17,113 nucleotides of DNA. Origin: Syntrophaceae bacterium UBA7544. GTDB lineage: Bacteria > Desulfobacterota > Syntrophia > Syntrophales > Smithellaceae. Shown here piece by piece: positions 1 through 7,215 of this stretch. Position 1 is the stretch's first letter; each line of letters starts with the position of its first letter. Position numbers and translations under genes: made by a program. The notes under the pieces are model-generated. The model ran no database searches. It had not been told where the DNA came from and was given only the letters and a program-made list of their open reading frames with translations. The stretch lies in assembly GCA_002479215.1 (NCBI GenBank), contig DLME01000168.1, positions 1 through 17,113 of the forward strand, given 5' to 3'.

Positions 1-1788
1 AGATTGAAATTGCCTATAGAAAAAATTATCGGACATTCATACGATGAGTTTCATTCTGCCGAACAAAGCAAAGAATTTGCCGAAAAAGTCAAAGAAGTGT
101 ACACCGCAAATAAATCCCTTCAGGACGAGCACCAAAGCCCTCGTAGCGGCTATTTTTTGCGCACTTTCAGCCCGGTAAGAGATCCCGTAGATAATAAAAA
201 AATAATCGCCGTCGCTATTATCTCCAAAAATATCACCGAGAGACGAGTAGCCGAAGAGGCATTGCGCAAATCGGAAGAAAAATACCGTCTGCTTATTGAA
301 AATTCCAATGAAGCCATTTTTATTATTATGGATGGAAAAATAAAGTATGCCAATTTGCATACTGCGCAAATGATGGGTTACGGTATGAAAGAGCTATCTT
401 CAATTTCATTTATCAATCTTGTTGTTTCTGAAGATCGCGACATGGTTCTGGAATTGCAGGAAAGCTGTCTGCAGGGGGAAAATCCCAGCATTAATTATTC
501 TTTTCGTATCACCAATAAACAAGGCATGACTCTTTGGGTGGAAACCAATAGTGTTGGTATAAATTGGGACAATGAACCGGCAATTCTAAATTCCATGAGA
601 AATATAACAAAACAAAAAAGAACGGAAGCACGGCTATTTCAAGCTCAAAAAATGGAATCTATCGGCACGCTTGCTGGCGGTATCGCTCATGATTTTAACA
701 ATCTGCTCATGGGCATTCAAGGGCATGCCTCATTGGCCCTTCTGCATATGGATCCTCAAAATGCTAATTTTGAACACCTGAAAACTATCGAAACTCTTGT
801 CACGAGCGGAGCCGATTTAACCAAACAACTTCTTGGTTTTGCCCGCGGCGGCAAATATGAGGTAAAGACCGTAGACTTAAACTTATTAATTCAAAAAACT
901 TCGGAAACAATCGGCCGCACGAAAAAAGAAATTAAAATTCACCGCAACTTTCAAAATGATCTTTGGCCGGTTGATGTCGATCATGGACAAATTGAGCAAG
1001 TATTGCTTAATCTCTATGTCAATGCCTGGCAAGCTATGCCCGGCGGTGGCAATCTTTATTTGGAAACCAAAAATGTCTTTGTTGAAGAAAGCCATTTTAA
1101 ACCATACGTAACCATGAATGGTCATTACGTAAAAATTTCGGTAACCGACACCGGCGTCGGCATGGATGAAAAAACAAAAGAAAGAATTTTTGAACCTTTT
1201 TTTACGACCAAGGAAATGGGGCGGGGAACCGGACTCGGTCTGGCCTCTGTCTATGGAATCATTAAGAACCATAATGGTTTTATCAATGTTTACTCCGAAA
1301 AAGGACAGGGAACCACTTTCAATATTTATCTTCCGGCGTCTCTCAAAAAGGATACTCACGATAAAGATAAAGATGTTGATGGAGATAACGTGATAGCCAA
1401 AGGCACGGAGACAATTCTTCTCGTTGATGATGAAGCAATGATATTGACCGTCGGCAGTGAAATATTAAAAACCTTAGGCTATACGATTCTAACCGCTCAA
1501 GACGGTTCATCAGCGATAGACTTATATAAAAACTCAAAAGAAAATATCGATTTGGTTATCCTCGATATGGTAATGCCGGAAATGAGCGGTGGAGAGATTT
1601 TTGACGAACTCAAAAAAATTAACCCGTTGGTGAAAGTTTTGCTCTCCAGCGGCTATAGTTTAAACGGGCAGGCAAGCAGAATAATCAAGCGCGGCTGTGT
1701 GGGATTCATCCAAAAACCCTTTACAATTCGAGATATCGCTTCCCAATTGCGCGAAATTATCGATAAACAAAAAACCGTGTCAAAATAA
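1..1788 (+). CDS. Hybrid sensor histidine kinase, PAS-PAS-HisKA-HATPase-REC (5' partial)
   Basis: The reading frame is open to the left window edge, so the N-terminus is missing and the first visible TTG codon at 4 is probably not the start. Numbering from that codon, the end of one PAS domain with its PAC tail lies at about 1-80 and a second PAS domain at about 92-205. The HisKA H-box GGIAHDFNN carries the phospho-acceptor H229. The ATPase has its N box around N336-N340, G1 as DTGVGMD at 382-388, the F box FEPFFTTK and G2 as GRGTGLGLA near 407-414. A C-terminal receiver at about 468-590 has acidic residues D475/D476, phospho-acceptor D521 in LVILDMVMPEMSG and K571. The kinase would autophosphorylate on His and pass phosphate to its own receiver. 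No transmembrane segment is visible in this part, and the signal is unknown. No DNA-binding output domain is present, so a separate partner is likely. Confidence 0.93.
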   Translation, partial: RLKLPIEKIIGHSYDEFHSAEQSKEFAEKVKEVYTANKSLQDEHQSPRSGYFLRTFSPVRDPVDNKKIIAVAIISKNITERRVAEEALRKSEEKYRLLIENSNEAIFIIMDGKIKYANLHTAQMMGYGMKELSSISFINLVVSEDRDMVLELQESCLQGENPSINYSFRITNKQGMTLWVETNSVGINWDNEPAILNSMRNITKQKRTEARLFQAQKMESIGTLAGGIAHDFNNLLMGIQGHASLALLHMDPQNANFEHLKTIETLVTSGADLTKQLLGFARGGKYEVKTVDLNLLIQKTSETIGRTKKEIKIHRNFQNDLWPVDVDHGQIEQVLLNLYVNAWQAMPGGGNLYLETKNVFVEESHFKPYVTMNGHYVKISVTDTGVGMDEKTKERIFEPFFTTKEMGRGTGLGLASVYGIIKNHNGFINVYSEKGQGTTFNIYLPASLKKDTHDKDKDVDGDNVIAKGTETILLVDDEAMILTVGSEILKTLGYTILTAQDGSSAIDLYKNSKENIDLVILDMVMPEMSGGEIFDELKKINPLVKVLLSSGYSLNGQASRIIKRGCVGFIQKPFTIRDIASQLREIIDKQKTVSK

Positions 1789-1790
1789 AA

Positions 1791-1826
1791 TAATCGTTTA
1801 CGATTAAGATATTTTTAGAATAATTT
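1791..1826 (+). terminator. Weak possible terminator after the hybrid kinase
   Basis: A short inverted repeat TAATCG-TTTA-CGATTA (1791-1806) begins 2 nt after the kinase stop codon and is followed by T-rich DNA. The stem has only two G-C pairs and the T run is interrupted, so this is a weak candidate for intrinsic termination. Confidence 0.3.
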
Positions 1827-1908
1827 TTTAGTTATATTTAACTTCCTAATCCTGTGCCCTATTTTCCGCCTTCTTGATCTTTTGTTTGAATTGTGCCACT
1901 AAAAATAC

Positions 1909-2409
1909 ATGCGCAAGAAAAAAAACCAATCTCGATTGCAATCAATCGGCGAAATTTTATTTTCGTCCTTTAAAGGAAAGGGCGTTGCCGCAAAAATTGA
2001 AGAAAATTCTCTAATAAAACTTTGGCCTAAAGCCGTCGGTCAACAGATCGTTCTGCAAACACAACCTGATTGCTTAAAAAATGGAACTTTATTTGTCAAA
2101 ACAACTTCCTCGGTATGGGTACAACAGCTTCATTTCATGAAAGAAGAAATTCTCCAAAAGCTTAATGAACTTGCCGGGAAAATTGCTGTAAAAGACATAC
2201 GTTTTTCAGTCGGCCATAAGCTTGCTCAAACAAGGACTGATGCGAATACGCCTGCGGCAAAAAAATCATTATTGAAAGAAAGAGACAAAAAAATGATAGC
2301 GGAATGCACTGCGGCATTGGCCGACCGCGAATTGGCCATAATCTTCAAGCGAGTGATGCAAGCGGAAATCAATCGCCGGCGGCGTTGGGAAAACGAGCAA
2401 GCTCGCTGA
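1909..2409 (+). CDS. DUF721 family protein, DciA-like
   Basis: The 166-residue basic protein matches the DUF721 pattern. An N-terminal helix (SIGEILFSSF) is followed by LWPKAVGQQI, then a P-x-x-L-K-N-G-T-L-F-V strand, SSVWVQQLHF, and a final IRFSVG strand at about residues 97-102. DUF721 includes DciA, which helps load or operate the replicative helicase DnaB in bacteria lacking DnaC; a role in replication initiation here is inferred from family only. The last 60 residues are a charged, poorly conserved tail rich in K and R. The start is the first ATG after an in-frame TAA just upstream; no clear Shine-Dalgarno sequence precedes it. The 3' end overlaps the convergent methyltransferase gene by 41 nt. 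Confidence 0.8.
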   Translation: MRKKKNQSRLQSIGEILFSSFKGKGVAAKIEENSLIKLWPKAVGQQIVLQTQPDCLKNGTLFVKTTSSVWVQQLHFMKEEILQKLNELAGKIAVKDIRFSVGHKLAQTRTDANTPAAKKSLLKERDKKMIAECTAALADRELAIIFKRVMQAEINRRRRWENEQAR

Positions 2410-3121
2410 ATATGCCCACCATATCTGCCGTATATTTTTTATTCTGATCATAGATAAAAAGCGGTTGCTCAATTTTAAGCTCTTCGCCTGATCCTTTTCT
2501 GCCCTCGACCAGAACAAACTCCGCCACGGACAAATTATCAGAGTAAACAGGCTTCATTCTTTTTGGTTCGATGAAATTTTTACGGAAAAGCGTTATCAAT
2601 TCAACCAATCTTCTCGCCGGATAAATTGTAAATACTTTTCCTTCCGGTTTGAGCAAATATTTTGCCGCCCTTATAAAATCCTTCAAAGAGCCTTGAATTT
2701 CATGGCGGGCGATGGCTTTTTCCAACTGAGGATTAATCCTGCCGGAGCTTAACTTTCGATAAGGCGGATTAAATATTACGGCATCAAATGAATTTGCGGA
2801 AAAAATATTTTTAATTTTGCGCGCATCACCTTCTGTTATCTTAATGCGATGTACTAGCTTATTAAAGTTAACATTTTTTCGTGCCAGCGCCGCAAGTTCT
2901 TCTTGAATTTCTAAACCGGCATAATTTATATTCGGGAAACGTTTTGCCAGAACAAGAAGAATAATGCCACCGCCGCATCCTAAGTCTATGGCAGATGTAT
3001 GCGGCCTTAAGAAAACAAAATGGGAAAGAAGGATAGAATCCAGAGAAAATCTGTATCCTCTTTTCTTTTGAAAAACACGTAAATGACCATCAAAAATTTC
3101 GTCGAGAGTTTCTTCTACCAT
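2369..3121 (-). CDS. tRNA1(Val) A37 N6-methyltransferase-like (TrmN6/YfiC family)
   Basis: This is a class I SAM-dependent methyltransferase of 250 residues. The SAM-binding motif I is AIDLGCGGGI at residues 44-53, an acidic residue follows in GLEIQEE (E71), and the catalytic NPPY tetrad sits at 118-121, typical of N6-adenine or N5-glutamine methylation. The N-terminal FQKKRGYRFSLDSILLSHF resembles the YfiC/TrmN6 family, which methylates A37 of tRNA1(Val). The exact substrate cannot be read from sequence, because related NPPY enzymes modify other RNAs or proteins. It starts 19 nt after the DUF1015 stop codon, so the two are probably cotranscribed. No strong ribosome binding site is visible. 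Its last 41 nt overlap the 3' end of the DUF721 gene on the other strand. Confidence 0.82.
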   Translation of the reverse strand: MVEETLDEIFDGHLRVFQKKRGYRFSLDSILLSHFVFLRPHTSAIDLGCGGGIILLVLAKRFPNINYAGLEIQEELAALARKNVNFNKLVHRIKITEGDARKIKNIFSANSFDAVIFNPPYRKLSSGRINPQLEKAIARHEIQGSLKDFIRAAKYLLKPEGKVFTIYPARRLVELITLFRKNFIEPKRMKPVYSDNLSVAEFVLVEGRKGSGEELKIEQPLFIYDQNKKYTADMVGIFSELARFPNAAGD

Positions 3122-3140
3122 GATTTTGGTTCTGTTTTAT

Positions 3141-4382
3141 TCAGCTAAGATCATGGACAAACATACCGCTGCGCAGTTTCGGTTCAAACCAGGTGGACTT
3201 GGGCGGCATAATTGCTCCGGCATCAGCCACATGCATGATTTGCTCCATTGTTGTCGGATACAGGGAAAAGGCCACGGCAAAGCCGTCTTTGTCCACCAAC
3301 TTTTCCAGTTCCGACATGCCTCGAATGCCACCGATGAATTTAATGCGGTCATCCGTTCGGGGATCGGAAATCCCTAAAACCGGCGCTAGCAGATGATCCT
3401 GGAGGATTGCAGCATCAAGACTCGCTACCGGGTCTTTTACATCATACATTCCATTTTTAATGGTAAGCTTATACCAGCTCCCGCCCAGATACATGCCGAA
3501 ATCATGCAACTTTTGCGGTGATTTTGCGGCAAAGTTTTTATTGACTATAAAGCTGGCAGTGATCTTCTTCAGATATTTTTCCGGCGTTAAACCGTTTAGG
3601 TCTTTGACGGTTCGATTATAATCCATCACCTTTAATTGATCATGGGGAAAAAGCACCGCCAGCACCATATCAGGTTCGTTAATCGAACCTGCGGCATTAT
3701 CTTGTTTTCGTCTTTGGCGGGCAACAGCGGCAGCGGCGGCGGCACGATGATGTCCGTCGGCAATGTATAGAGCATCGACCTGCAGAAATTCATTTTTGAT
3801 TTGTTCAATCTGTCCGGCATCAGCTACAACCCAGACCGTGTGGATAATTCCATCTTCGGCGGTAAAATTATATTCGGGATTACCGGCTACTATCTTCTTC
3901 ACTATAGCATTTATCCGGGGACGCGCAATATAACTGATAAAAACCGGACCGGTTTGTGCATTGACCATATCAACGTGACGGATGCGGTCTTCTTCTTTAT
4001 CCTTTCTGGTCAATTCGTGCTTCTTGATCTTGCCTGCATCATATTCAGCGGCGCTCATTACTCCGACGATTCCGGTTTGCACCTGAGAGCCCATTTGCTG
4101 CCGGTAGATATAAAAACAGGAGAATTTCTCCTGAAAAACGATTCCCTTTTCTCTCATCCGGGCAAAGTTGCTTTTTGCCGTGCGGTAAATAAGTTCATCA
4201 TCGCTTCGAGTACCATCCGGCACATCAATTTCCGATTTTTCTACGTGTATAAAACTCAAATCATTGCCGGCAACCGCCTTTTGAGCTTCTTCTCTGGTCA
4301 TTACATCATAGGGTAGAGCAGCTATCTGCGCTGCATATTGACGCTGCGGCCTAATCGCCTTAAACGGTAAAACTAAAGCCAT
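3141..4382 (-). CDS. DUF1015 family protein (COG4198)
   Basis: This protein of about 413 residues has the hallmarks of DUF1015. The N-terminus is ALVLPFKAIRPQ with ALPYDVM shortly after, a KKHELTRKDKEEDR stretch lies near residue 120, and the motif YIADGHHRAAAA has DGHHR at about 209-213. The DGHHR motif resembles the nucleotide-handling motif of ParB-fold free-serine kinases such as SerK and SbnI, so a small-molecule kinase-like role is possible. From general knowledge, the family is often found beside serine-biosynthesis genes in anaerobes, but none is seen here. I chose ATG at 4382 rather than the in-frame TTG at 4388, because AGGAG lies 8 nt upstream of the ATG. It is the first gene of a likely two-gene unit with the methyltransferase. 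Its biochemical function is unproven. Confidence 0.85.
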   Translation of the reverse strand: MALVLPFKAIRPQRQYAAQIAALPYDVMTREEAQKAVAGNDLSFIHVEKSEIDVPDGTRSDDELIYRTAKSNFARMREKGIVFQEKFSCFYIYRQQMGSQVQTGIVGVMSAAEYDAGKIKKHELTRKDKEEDRIRHVDMVNAQTGPVFISYIARPRINAIVKKIVAGNPEYNFTAEDGIIHTVWVVADAGQIEQIKNEFLQVDALYIADGHHRAAAAAAVARQRRKQDNAAGSINEPDMVLAVLFPHDQLKVMDYNRTVKDLNGLTPEKYLKKITASFIVNKNFAAKSPQKLHDFGMYLGGSWYKLTIKNGMYDVKDPVASLDAAILQDHLLAPVLGISDPRTDDRIKFIGGIRGMSELEKLVDKDGFAVAFSLYPTTMEQIMHVADAGAIMPPKSTWFEPKLRSGMFVHDLS

Positions 4383-4390
4383 AATCAAAT

Positions 4391-4395
4391 CTCCT
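4391..4395 (-). promoter_or_regulatory. Ribosome binding site deciding the DUF1015 start
   Basis: AGGAG on the minus strand is separated by 8 nt from the ATG at 4382. The TTG codon two codons upstream is only 2 nt from it, too close to be used. Confidence 0.7.
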
Positions 4396-4513
4396 CTTGC
4401 GGGAGTCCTAACATACTGTCATAATCCAGGCAACGCAAAATTATGCAAAACAGAATTTAATTTACGAAGAGTATTAAATCTCAGGACAAGTCCTAAACCT
4501 GAAGGGGAAAAAA

Positions 4514-4999
4514 ATGGAAAATACACTAGTATTTATTCATGGTTTGGAAAGTACCGCGCAAGGCACGAAGGGGCAATTTTTTCATCAAAATTTTCCGCAG
4601 ATGCTTATCGAAAATTATACGGGAAATTTTGCTGCACGCATGCTTAAACTTTCCGCTGTATTGACCGGAAAAACTAACTTGATAATAGTGGGTTCCAGTT
4701 ATGGAGGATTAATGGCTGTCCAATATGCGATGAAAAACGAAATCCGAGTAAAAAAATTGATTCTACTTGCTCCGGCGTTGAATCTTCCCGAATTTAGCCC
4801 TAAGCCTGACAAAATGCTTCAGCTTCCGGTTATTGTTTATCATGGAATCAACGATAACATTGTCGATCCGTTCGCCGTAAAAAATATCGCCGTAAAAATA
4901 TTCCGGCAATTGGATCATCATTTTGTTAATGATGACCATTCTCTGCACAAAACATTCCCCCTTCTCGATTGGAGAAATCTTTTGCAGTCAGATTATTAA
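4514..4999 (+). CDS. Small alpha/beta hydrolase (YqiA-like size class)
   Basis: This 161-residue protein has a minimal alpha/beta hydrolase fold with no lid domain. The oxyanion strand is LVFIHGLEST (residues 5-14) and the nucleophile elbow is G60-S-S62-Y-G64, making S62 the nucleophile. The acid is probably D114 or D118 in GINDNIVDP, and H142 in NDDHSL is the likely catalytic histidine. No signal peptide is present, so it should be cytoplasmic. The layout matches short esterase or thioesterase-like proteins of the YqiA type; the substrate is unknown. The ATG at 4514 is preceded by AAGGGG about 6 nt upstream. It is divergent from DUF1015 and apparently monocistronic. Confidence 0.85.
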   Translation: MENTLVFIHGLESTAQGTKGQFFHQNFPQMLIENYTGNFAARMLKLSAVLTGKTNLIIVGSSYGGLMAVQYAMKNEIRVKKLILLAPALNLPEFSPKPDKMLQLPVIVYHGINDNIVDPFAVKNIAVKIFRQLDHHFVNDDHSLHKTFPLLDWRNLLQSDY

Positions 5000-5098
5000 T
5001 CGAAAAATTTCATAATTAAAAGAGATACAATCTTACGTATATGTAATTTTCAAATGTATAATGTGGCTTAATATTTATGTGAATTTTCAACTATTGCC

Positions 5099-5127
5099 TT
5101 GACAATGCTTACCCTATAAATTAACAT
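5099..5127 (+). promoter_or_regulatory. Candidate sigma-70 promoter for the NIL/ferredoxin gene
   Basis: TTGACA (5099-5104), a 17-nt spacer and TAACAT (5122-5127, 4 of 6 matches) lie about 30 nt upstream of the ferredoxin ATG. The -35 box is perfect. A TATAAT closer to the gene (5148-5153) lacks a good -35. Confidence 0.5.
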
Positions 5128-5159
5128 TTCACCAGATATTTTGATTTTATAATAGCATT

Positions 5160-5570
5160 ATGTATTCAAAAAAGATTGTTATTCGATATACACCTGATAT
5201 TGTTCAGCAGCCGGTAATTTACCAGCTTGTTAAACAATACAATCTTGTCTTTAATATTCTTAAAGCAAGGATATTCCCCCGCCGCGAGGGTGTTATTGTC
5301 CTGGAGTTAAGCGGCTCCAAAGAAGATTTTGATCTTGGTATCCGTTTTTTAAAGGATATGGGACTTAAAGTAGAACCTCTATCCAAAAGTGTCAGTCAAA
5401 ACATTGATAAGTGCGTTCATTGCGGAGCGTGCACTGCCTTTTGCCCTATAGGAGCTTTATCGTTCGAAAAACAAACTCAAAAAGTCTTGTTTGATCCCGA
5501 AAAATGCAATGGCTGTGAGCTTTGCGTTTCCGCGTGCCCTGTCCGCGCTATGGAAATCAACCTGCTTTAG
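5160..5570 (+). CDS. NIL domain plus 2x[4Fe-4S] ferredoxin
   Basis: Residues 1-75 fit a NIL domain (KKIVIRYTPDIVQQPVIYQL, then NILKARI, REGVIVLELSG and FLKDMGLKVEPL), an ACT-like fold also found at the C-terminus of the methionine transporter ATPase MetN. Residues 82-131 form a bacterial ferredoxin with two cluster motifs, C85-x2-C88-x2-C91-x3-C95-P and C116-x2-C119-x2-C122-x3-C126-P. Eight cysteines can bind two [4Fe-4S] clusters. From family knowledge, NIL-ferredoxins occur in anaerobes and methanogens, where some are tied to homocysteine or methionine sulfur chemistry; here no methionine gene is adjacent, so the partner is unknown. The protein is soluble and apparently monocistronic. The ATG at 5160 has no recognisable Shine-Dalgarno sequence. 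Confidence 0.9.
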   Translation: MYSKKIVIRYTPDIVQQPVIYQLVKQYNLVFNILKARIFPRREGVIVLELSGSKEDFDLGIRFLKDMGLKVEPLSKSVSQNIDKCVHCGACTAFCPIGALSFEKQTQKVLFDPEKCNGCELCVSACPVRAMEINLL

Positions 5571-5708
5571 ATAGATTTCTTAGCATCTTAATTCAAACTG
5601 TTCACAGATAACCTGAAATATTATTGCTTCCATATTTAAACGTTTGCCTTTTTCTGAATCATCAGTCAAGGTTTTGTTGGATAAAAAACCGTATATCAAT
5701 TCGTTTTG

Positions 5709-6623
5709 TCAATGAATATTACAGCGTGCTTTGAGGCTGGTTATGTCATCCGCCGAAAGCTCGATTATATCCGATTGGATTAGCCGATACATAATCGCTT
5801 TTTGATCTTCACTGTGCTTTAATCCCAAAGCGTGACCAAATTCGTGGGCCAGTACGCGTACCAGCCGGTAGTCGTTATCAAACTGGTAAATAGTAATTGA
5901 TTGTTTCCTGTTTTTGTATTCATAAAGGCCTTCACAAAATTCATGCCCCAGTATATTTCCCGTATTTTGATAATTAACCAAATCCAGATTATAGTTTGTG
6001 GCAATTTCATTGATGACAATTACCAGACTATTGATGGTATCAGTCAGCTTTTTGAGCTCATCCTGTTGCATTTGCAGATTTTCACGCAAAGAATTTAAAT
6101 CATTTTTTTCCGAGGTTAATCTTTTATATACACTTTCGGGAGCACCGCCGCGCCAGCTCCAGGATTTATTTTCTGCATTAAAAGCATCAACCCGTGTATT
6201 GTAGGCGCTAAAACTTACTTTAAGCGCTGCATTTTTCTGCTCGTATTCCGATTTCAGACGTTCCCAGCGACTTTTTAATTCTCCATAAGAGTCTTTTGTA
6301 TTGTTAATTGTGAAATTGAGTTTTTTTAAATTATCTGTCGCTTCTTGCCGGTAGTCGTAAACCAGGTTAATCTCGATTGTGCCGTTATGATTTTCCCGAA
6401 ATAACTCATGGGAAAGTGGCTTCCCCCACATTGCCGCTGCCATATCCACAGCAATAGCGAATTCTTGCCGGGTAAGACCGAATCTTTCATCCACTTTGCC
6501 AATACGGTAAGTCAACGGCTCCTGACAAGGACTGACTGTCCGTAAAAAAATTGCCGCCAAGATAATTAAGACGGCTAGCAAAAATAGAAACCGCCAGCTA
6601 ATTATCTTTGTCCAGTTAGACAT
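5709..6623 (-). CDS. Membrane-anchored matrixin-type zinc metalloprotease
   Basis: The 304-residue protein has one N-terminal hydrophobic segment (about residues 9-27) without a lipobox or clear signal cleavage site, so it is probably a signal anchor that places the rest outside the inner membrane. The catalytic site is HEFGHALGLKH, with H260, E261, H264 and H270 (HExxHxxGxxH), followed by a Met-turn at M278 in IMYR. This is the metzincin/M10 signature. The first strand and helix (LTYRIG to MAAAMWGKPL) and an edge strand (IEINLVYDYRQ) are separated from the catalytic helix by about 120 residues of predicted coiled coil (about 95-135 and 165-205). The gene starts 26 nt after the small membrane protein stop codon and is probably cotranscribed with it. 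The physiological substrate is unknown. Confidence 0.85.
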   Translation of the reverse strand: MSNWTKIISWRFLFLLAVLIILAAIFLRTVSPCQEPLTYRIGKVDERFGLTRQEFAIAVDMAAAMWGKPLSHELFRENHNGTIEINLVYDYRQEATDNLKKLNFTINNTKDSYGELKSRWERLKSEYEQKNAALKVSFSAYNTRVDAFNAENKSWSWRGGAPESVYKRLTSEKNDLNSLRENLQMQQDELKKLTDTINSLVIVINEIATNYNLDLVNYQNTGNILGHEFCEGLYEYKNRKQSITIYQFDNDYRLVRVLAHEFGHALGLKHSEDQKAIMYRLIQSDIIELSADDITSLKARCNIH

Positions 6624-6649
6624 TTTATAGAACTGAAAAAAGCAACCCG

Positions 6650-7000
6650 TTATTTTCCTGCTTTTTCTGTGGAATCTTTAAGCAATTTATTAATATCGCC
6701 GGGGACTTCTTTGCTCTTTTCATATAAAGCTTTTGTGTCCTTATATAAGTTTTTGCTTTTATCCACTACTTCATTAATGCCGGCATTTATCGTGTCGCTT
6801 GTGTTCTTAATTTTTTCCGCGGTTTTATTTGGATCTTTAAAATAGTAGTAACCGGCCGCCGCCAACAAAATAAACAAAACAACCAAAGTTAATTTGACTA
6901 ATTTTTTGAAAATAAAATATAGGATAAATATGATAACAAAAACAATAATCATTATAAGCATTGCCGGGTGTTCGGCTATATAACCTGCTATTGCATCCAT
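6650..7000 (-). CDS. Small two-helix membrane protein, unknown function
   Basis: I do not recognise a family. The 116-residue protein has two hydrophobic segments, about residues 13-31 and 35-53, separated by KKLVK. A charged tail of about 60 residues is rich in K, D and N with amphipathic helix character (for example TAEKIKNTSDTINAGINEV). A long Shine-Dalgarno stretch GGGGAGGAG lies 10 nt before the ATG, which supports expression. It is the first gene of a minus-strand pair with the metalloprotease, so the two may act together at the membrane; that is inference from spacing only. Confidence 0.65.
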   Translation of the reverse strand: MDAIAGYIAEHPAMLIMIIVFVIIFILYFIFKKLVKLTLVVLFILLAAAGYYYFKDPNKTAEKIKNTSDTINAGINEVVDKSKNLYKDTKALYEKSKEVPGDINKLLKDSTEKAGK

Positions 7001-7070
7001 AATTTAAAAACTCCTCCCCATTTACATAAATTTATCTTATTTTTATTATGAAATCCATTATTATTTAAAC

Positions 7071-7099
7071 TTGACAAACCCTGCCCTTCTGACTAGATT
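7071..7099 (+). promoter_or_regulatory. Candidate sigma-70 promoter for mtaB and the downstream cluster
   Basis: TTGACA (7071-7076), a 17-nt spacer and TAGATT (7094-7099, 4 of 6) would start transcription near 7106, about 110 nt before mtaB. Confidence 0.5.
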
Positions 7100-7126
7100 T
7101 TACCAAAATATCAATGATTTTTTCAA
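7097..7126 (-). promoter_or_regulatory. Candidate promoter for the membrane protein/metalloprotease unit
   Basis: On the minus strand, TTGAAA (7121-7126) and TAAAAT (7097-7102) are separated by 18 nt, each 5 of 6 matches to consensus. Its -10 box overlaps the -10 box of the plus-strand mtaB promoter. Confidence 0.45.
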
Positions 7127-7215
7127 GACAATTCAAATGTTTATCAAAGGCATGATTATTTATATTACCAGTACCGGCCAAAGACTATTAATTTTAACTG
7201 GAGTATTGATTAGAC

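Noticed and set aside
886..1359. 157-codon minus-strand frame inside the hybrid kinase
   Set aside because: It is a shadow of the kinase ATPase region, which has all motifs in the plus frame.
3801..4316. 171-codon plus-strand frame opposite DUF1015
   Set aside because: It is antisense to a well-supported gene, and its sequence has no domain features.
4483..4494. Short palindrome AGGACAAGTCCT upstream of the alpha/beta hydrolase as an operator
   Set aside because: The arms are only 5 bp with no second copy of the same arrangement, so chance is likely.
5670..5693. GGTTTT/AAAACC hairpin between the ferredoxin and metalloprotease genes as a bidirectional terminator
   Set aside because: The stem is short and no T run follows on either strand.
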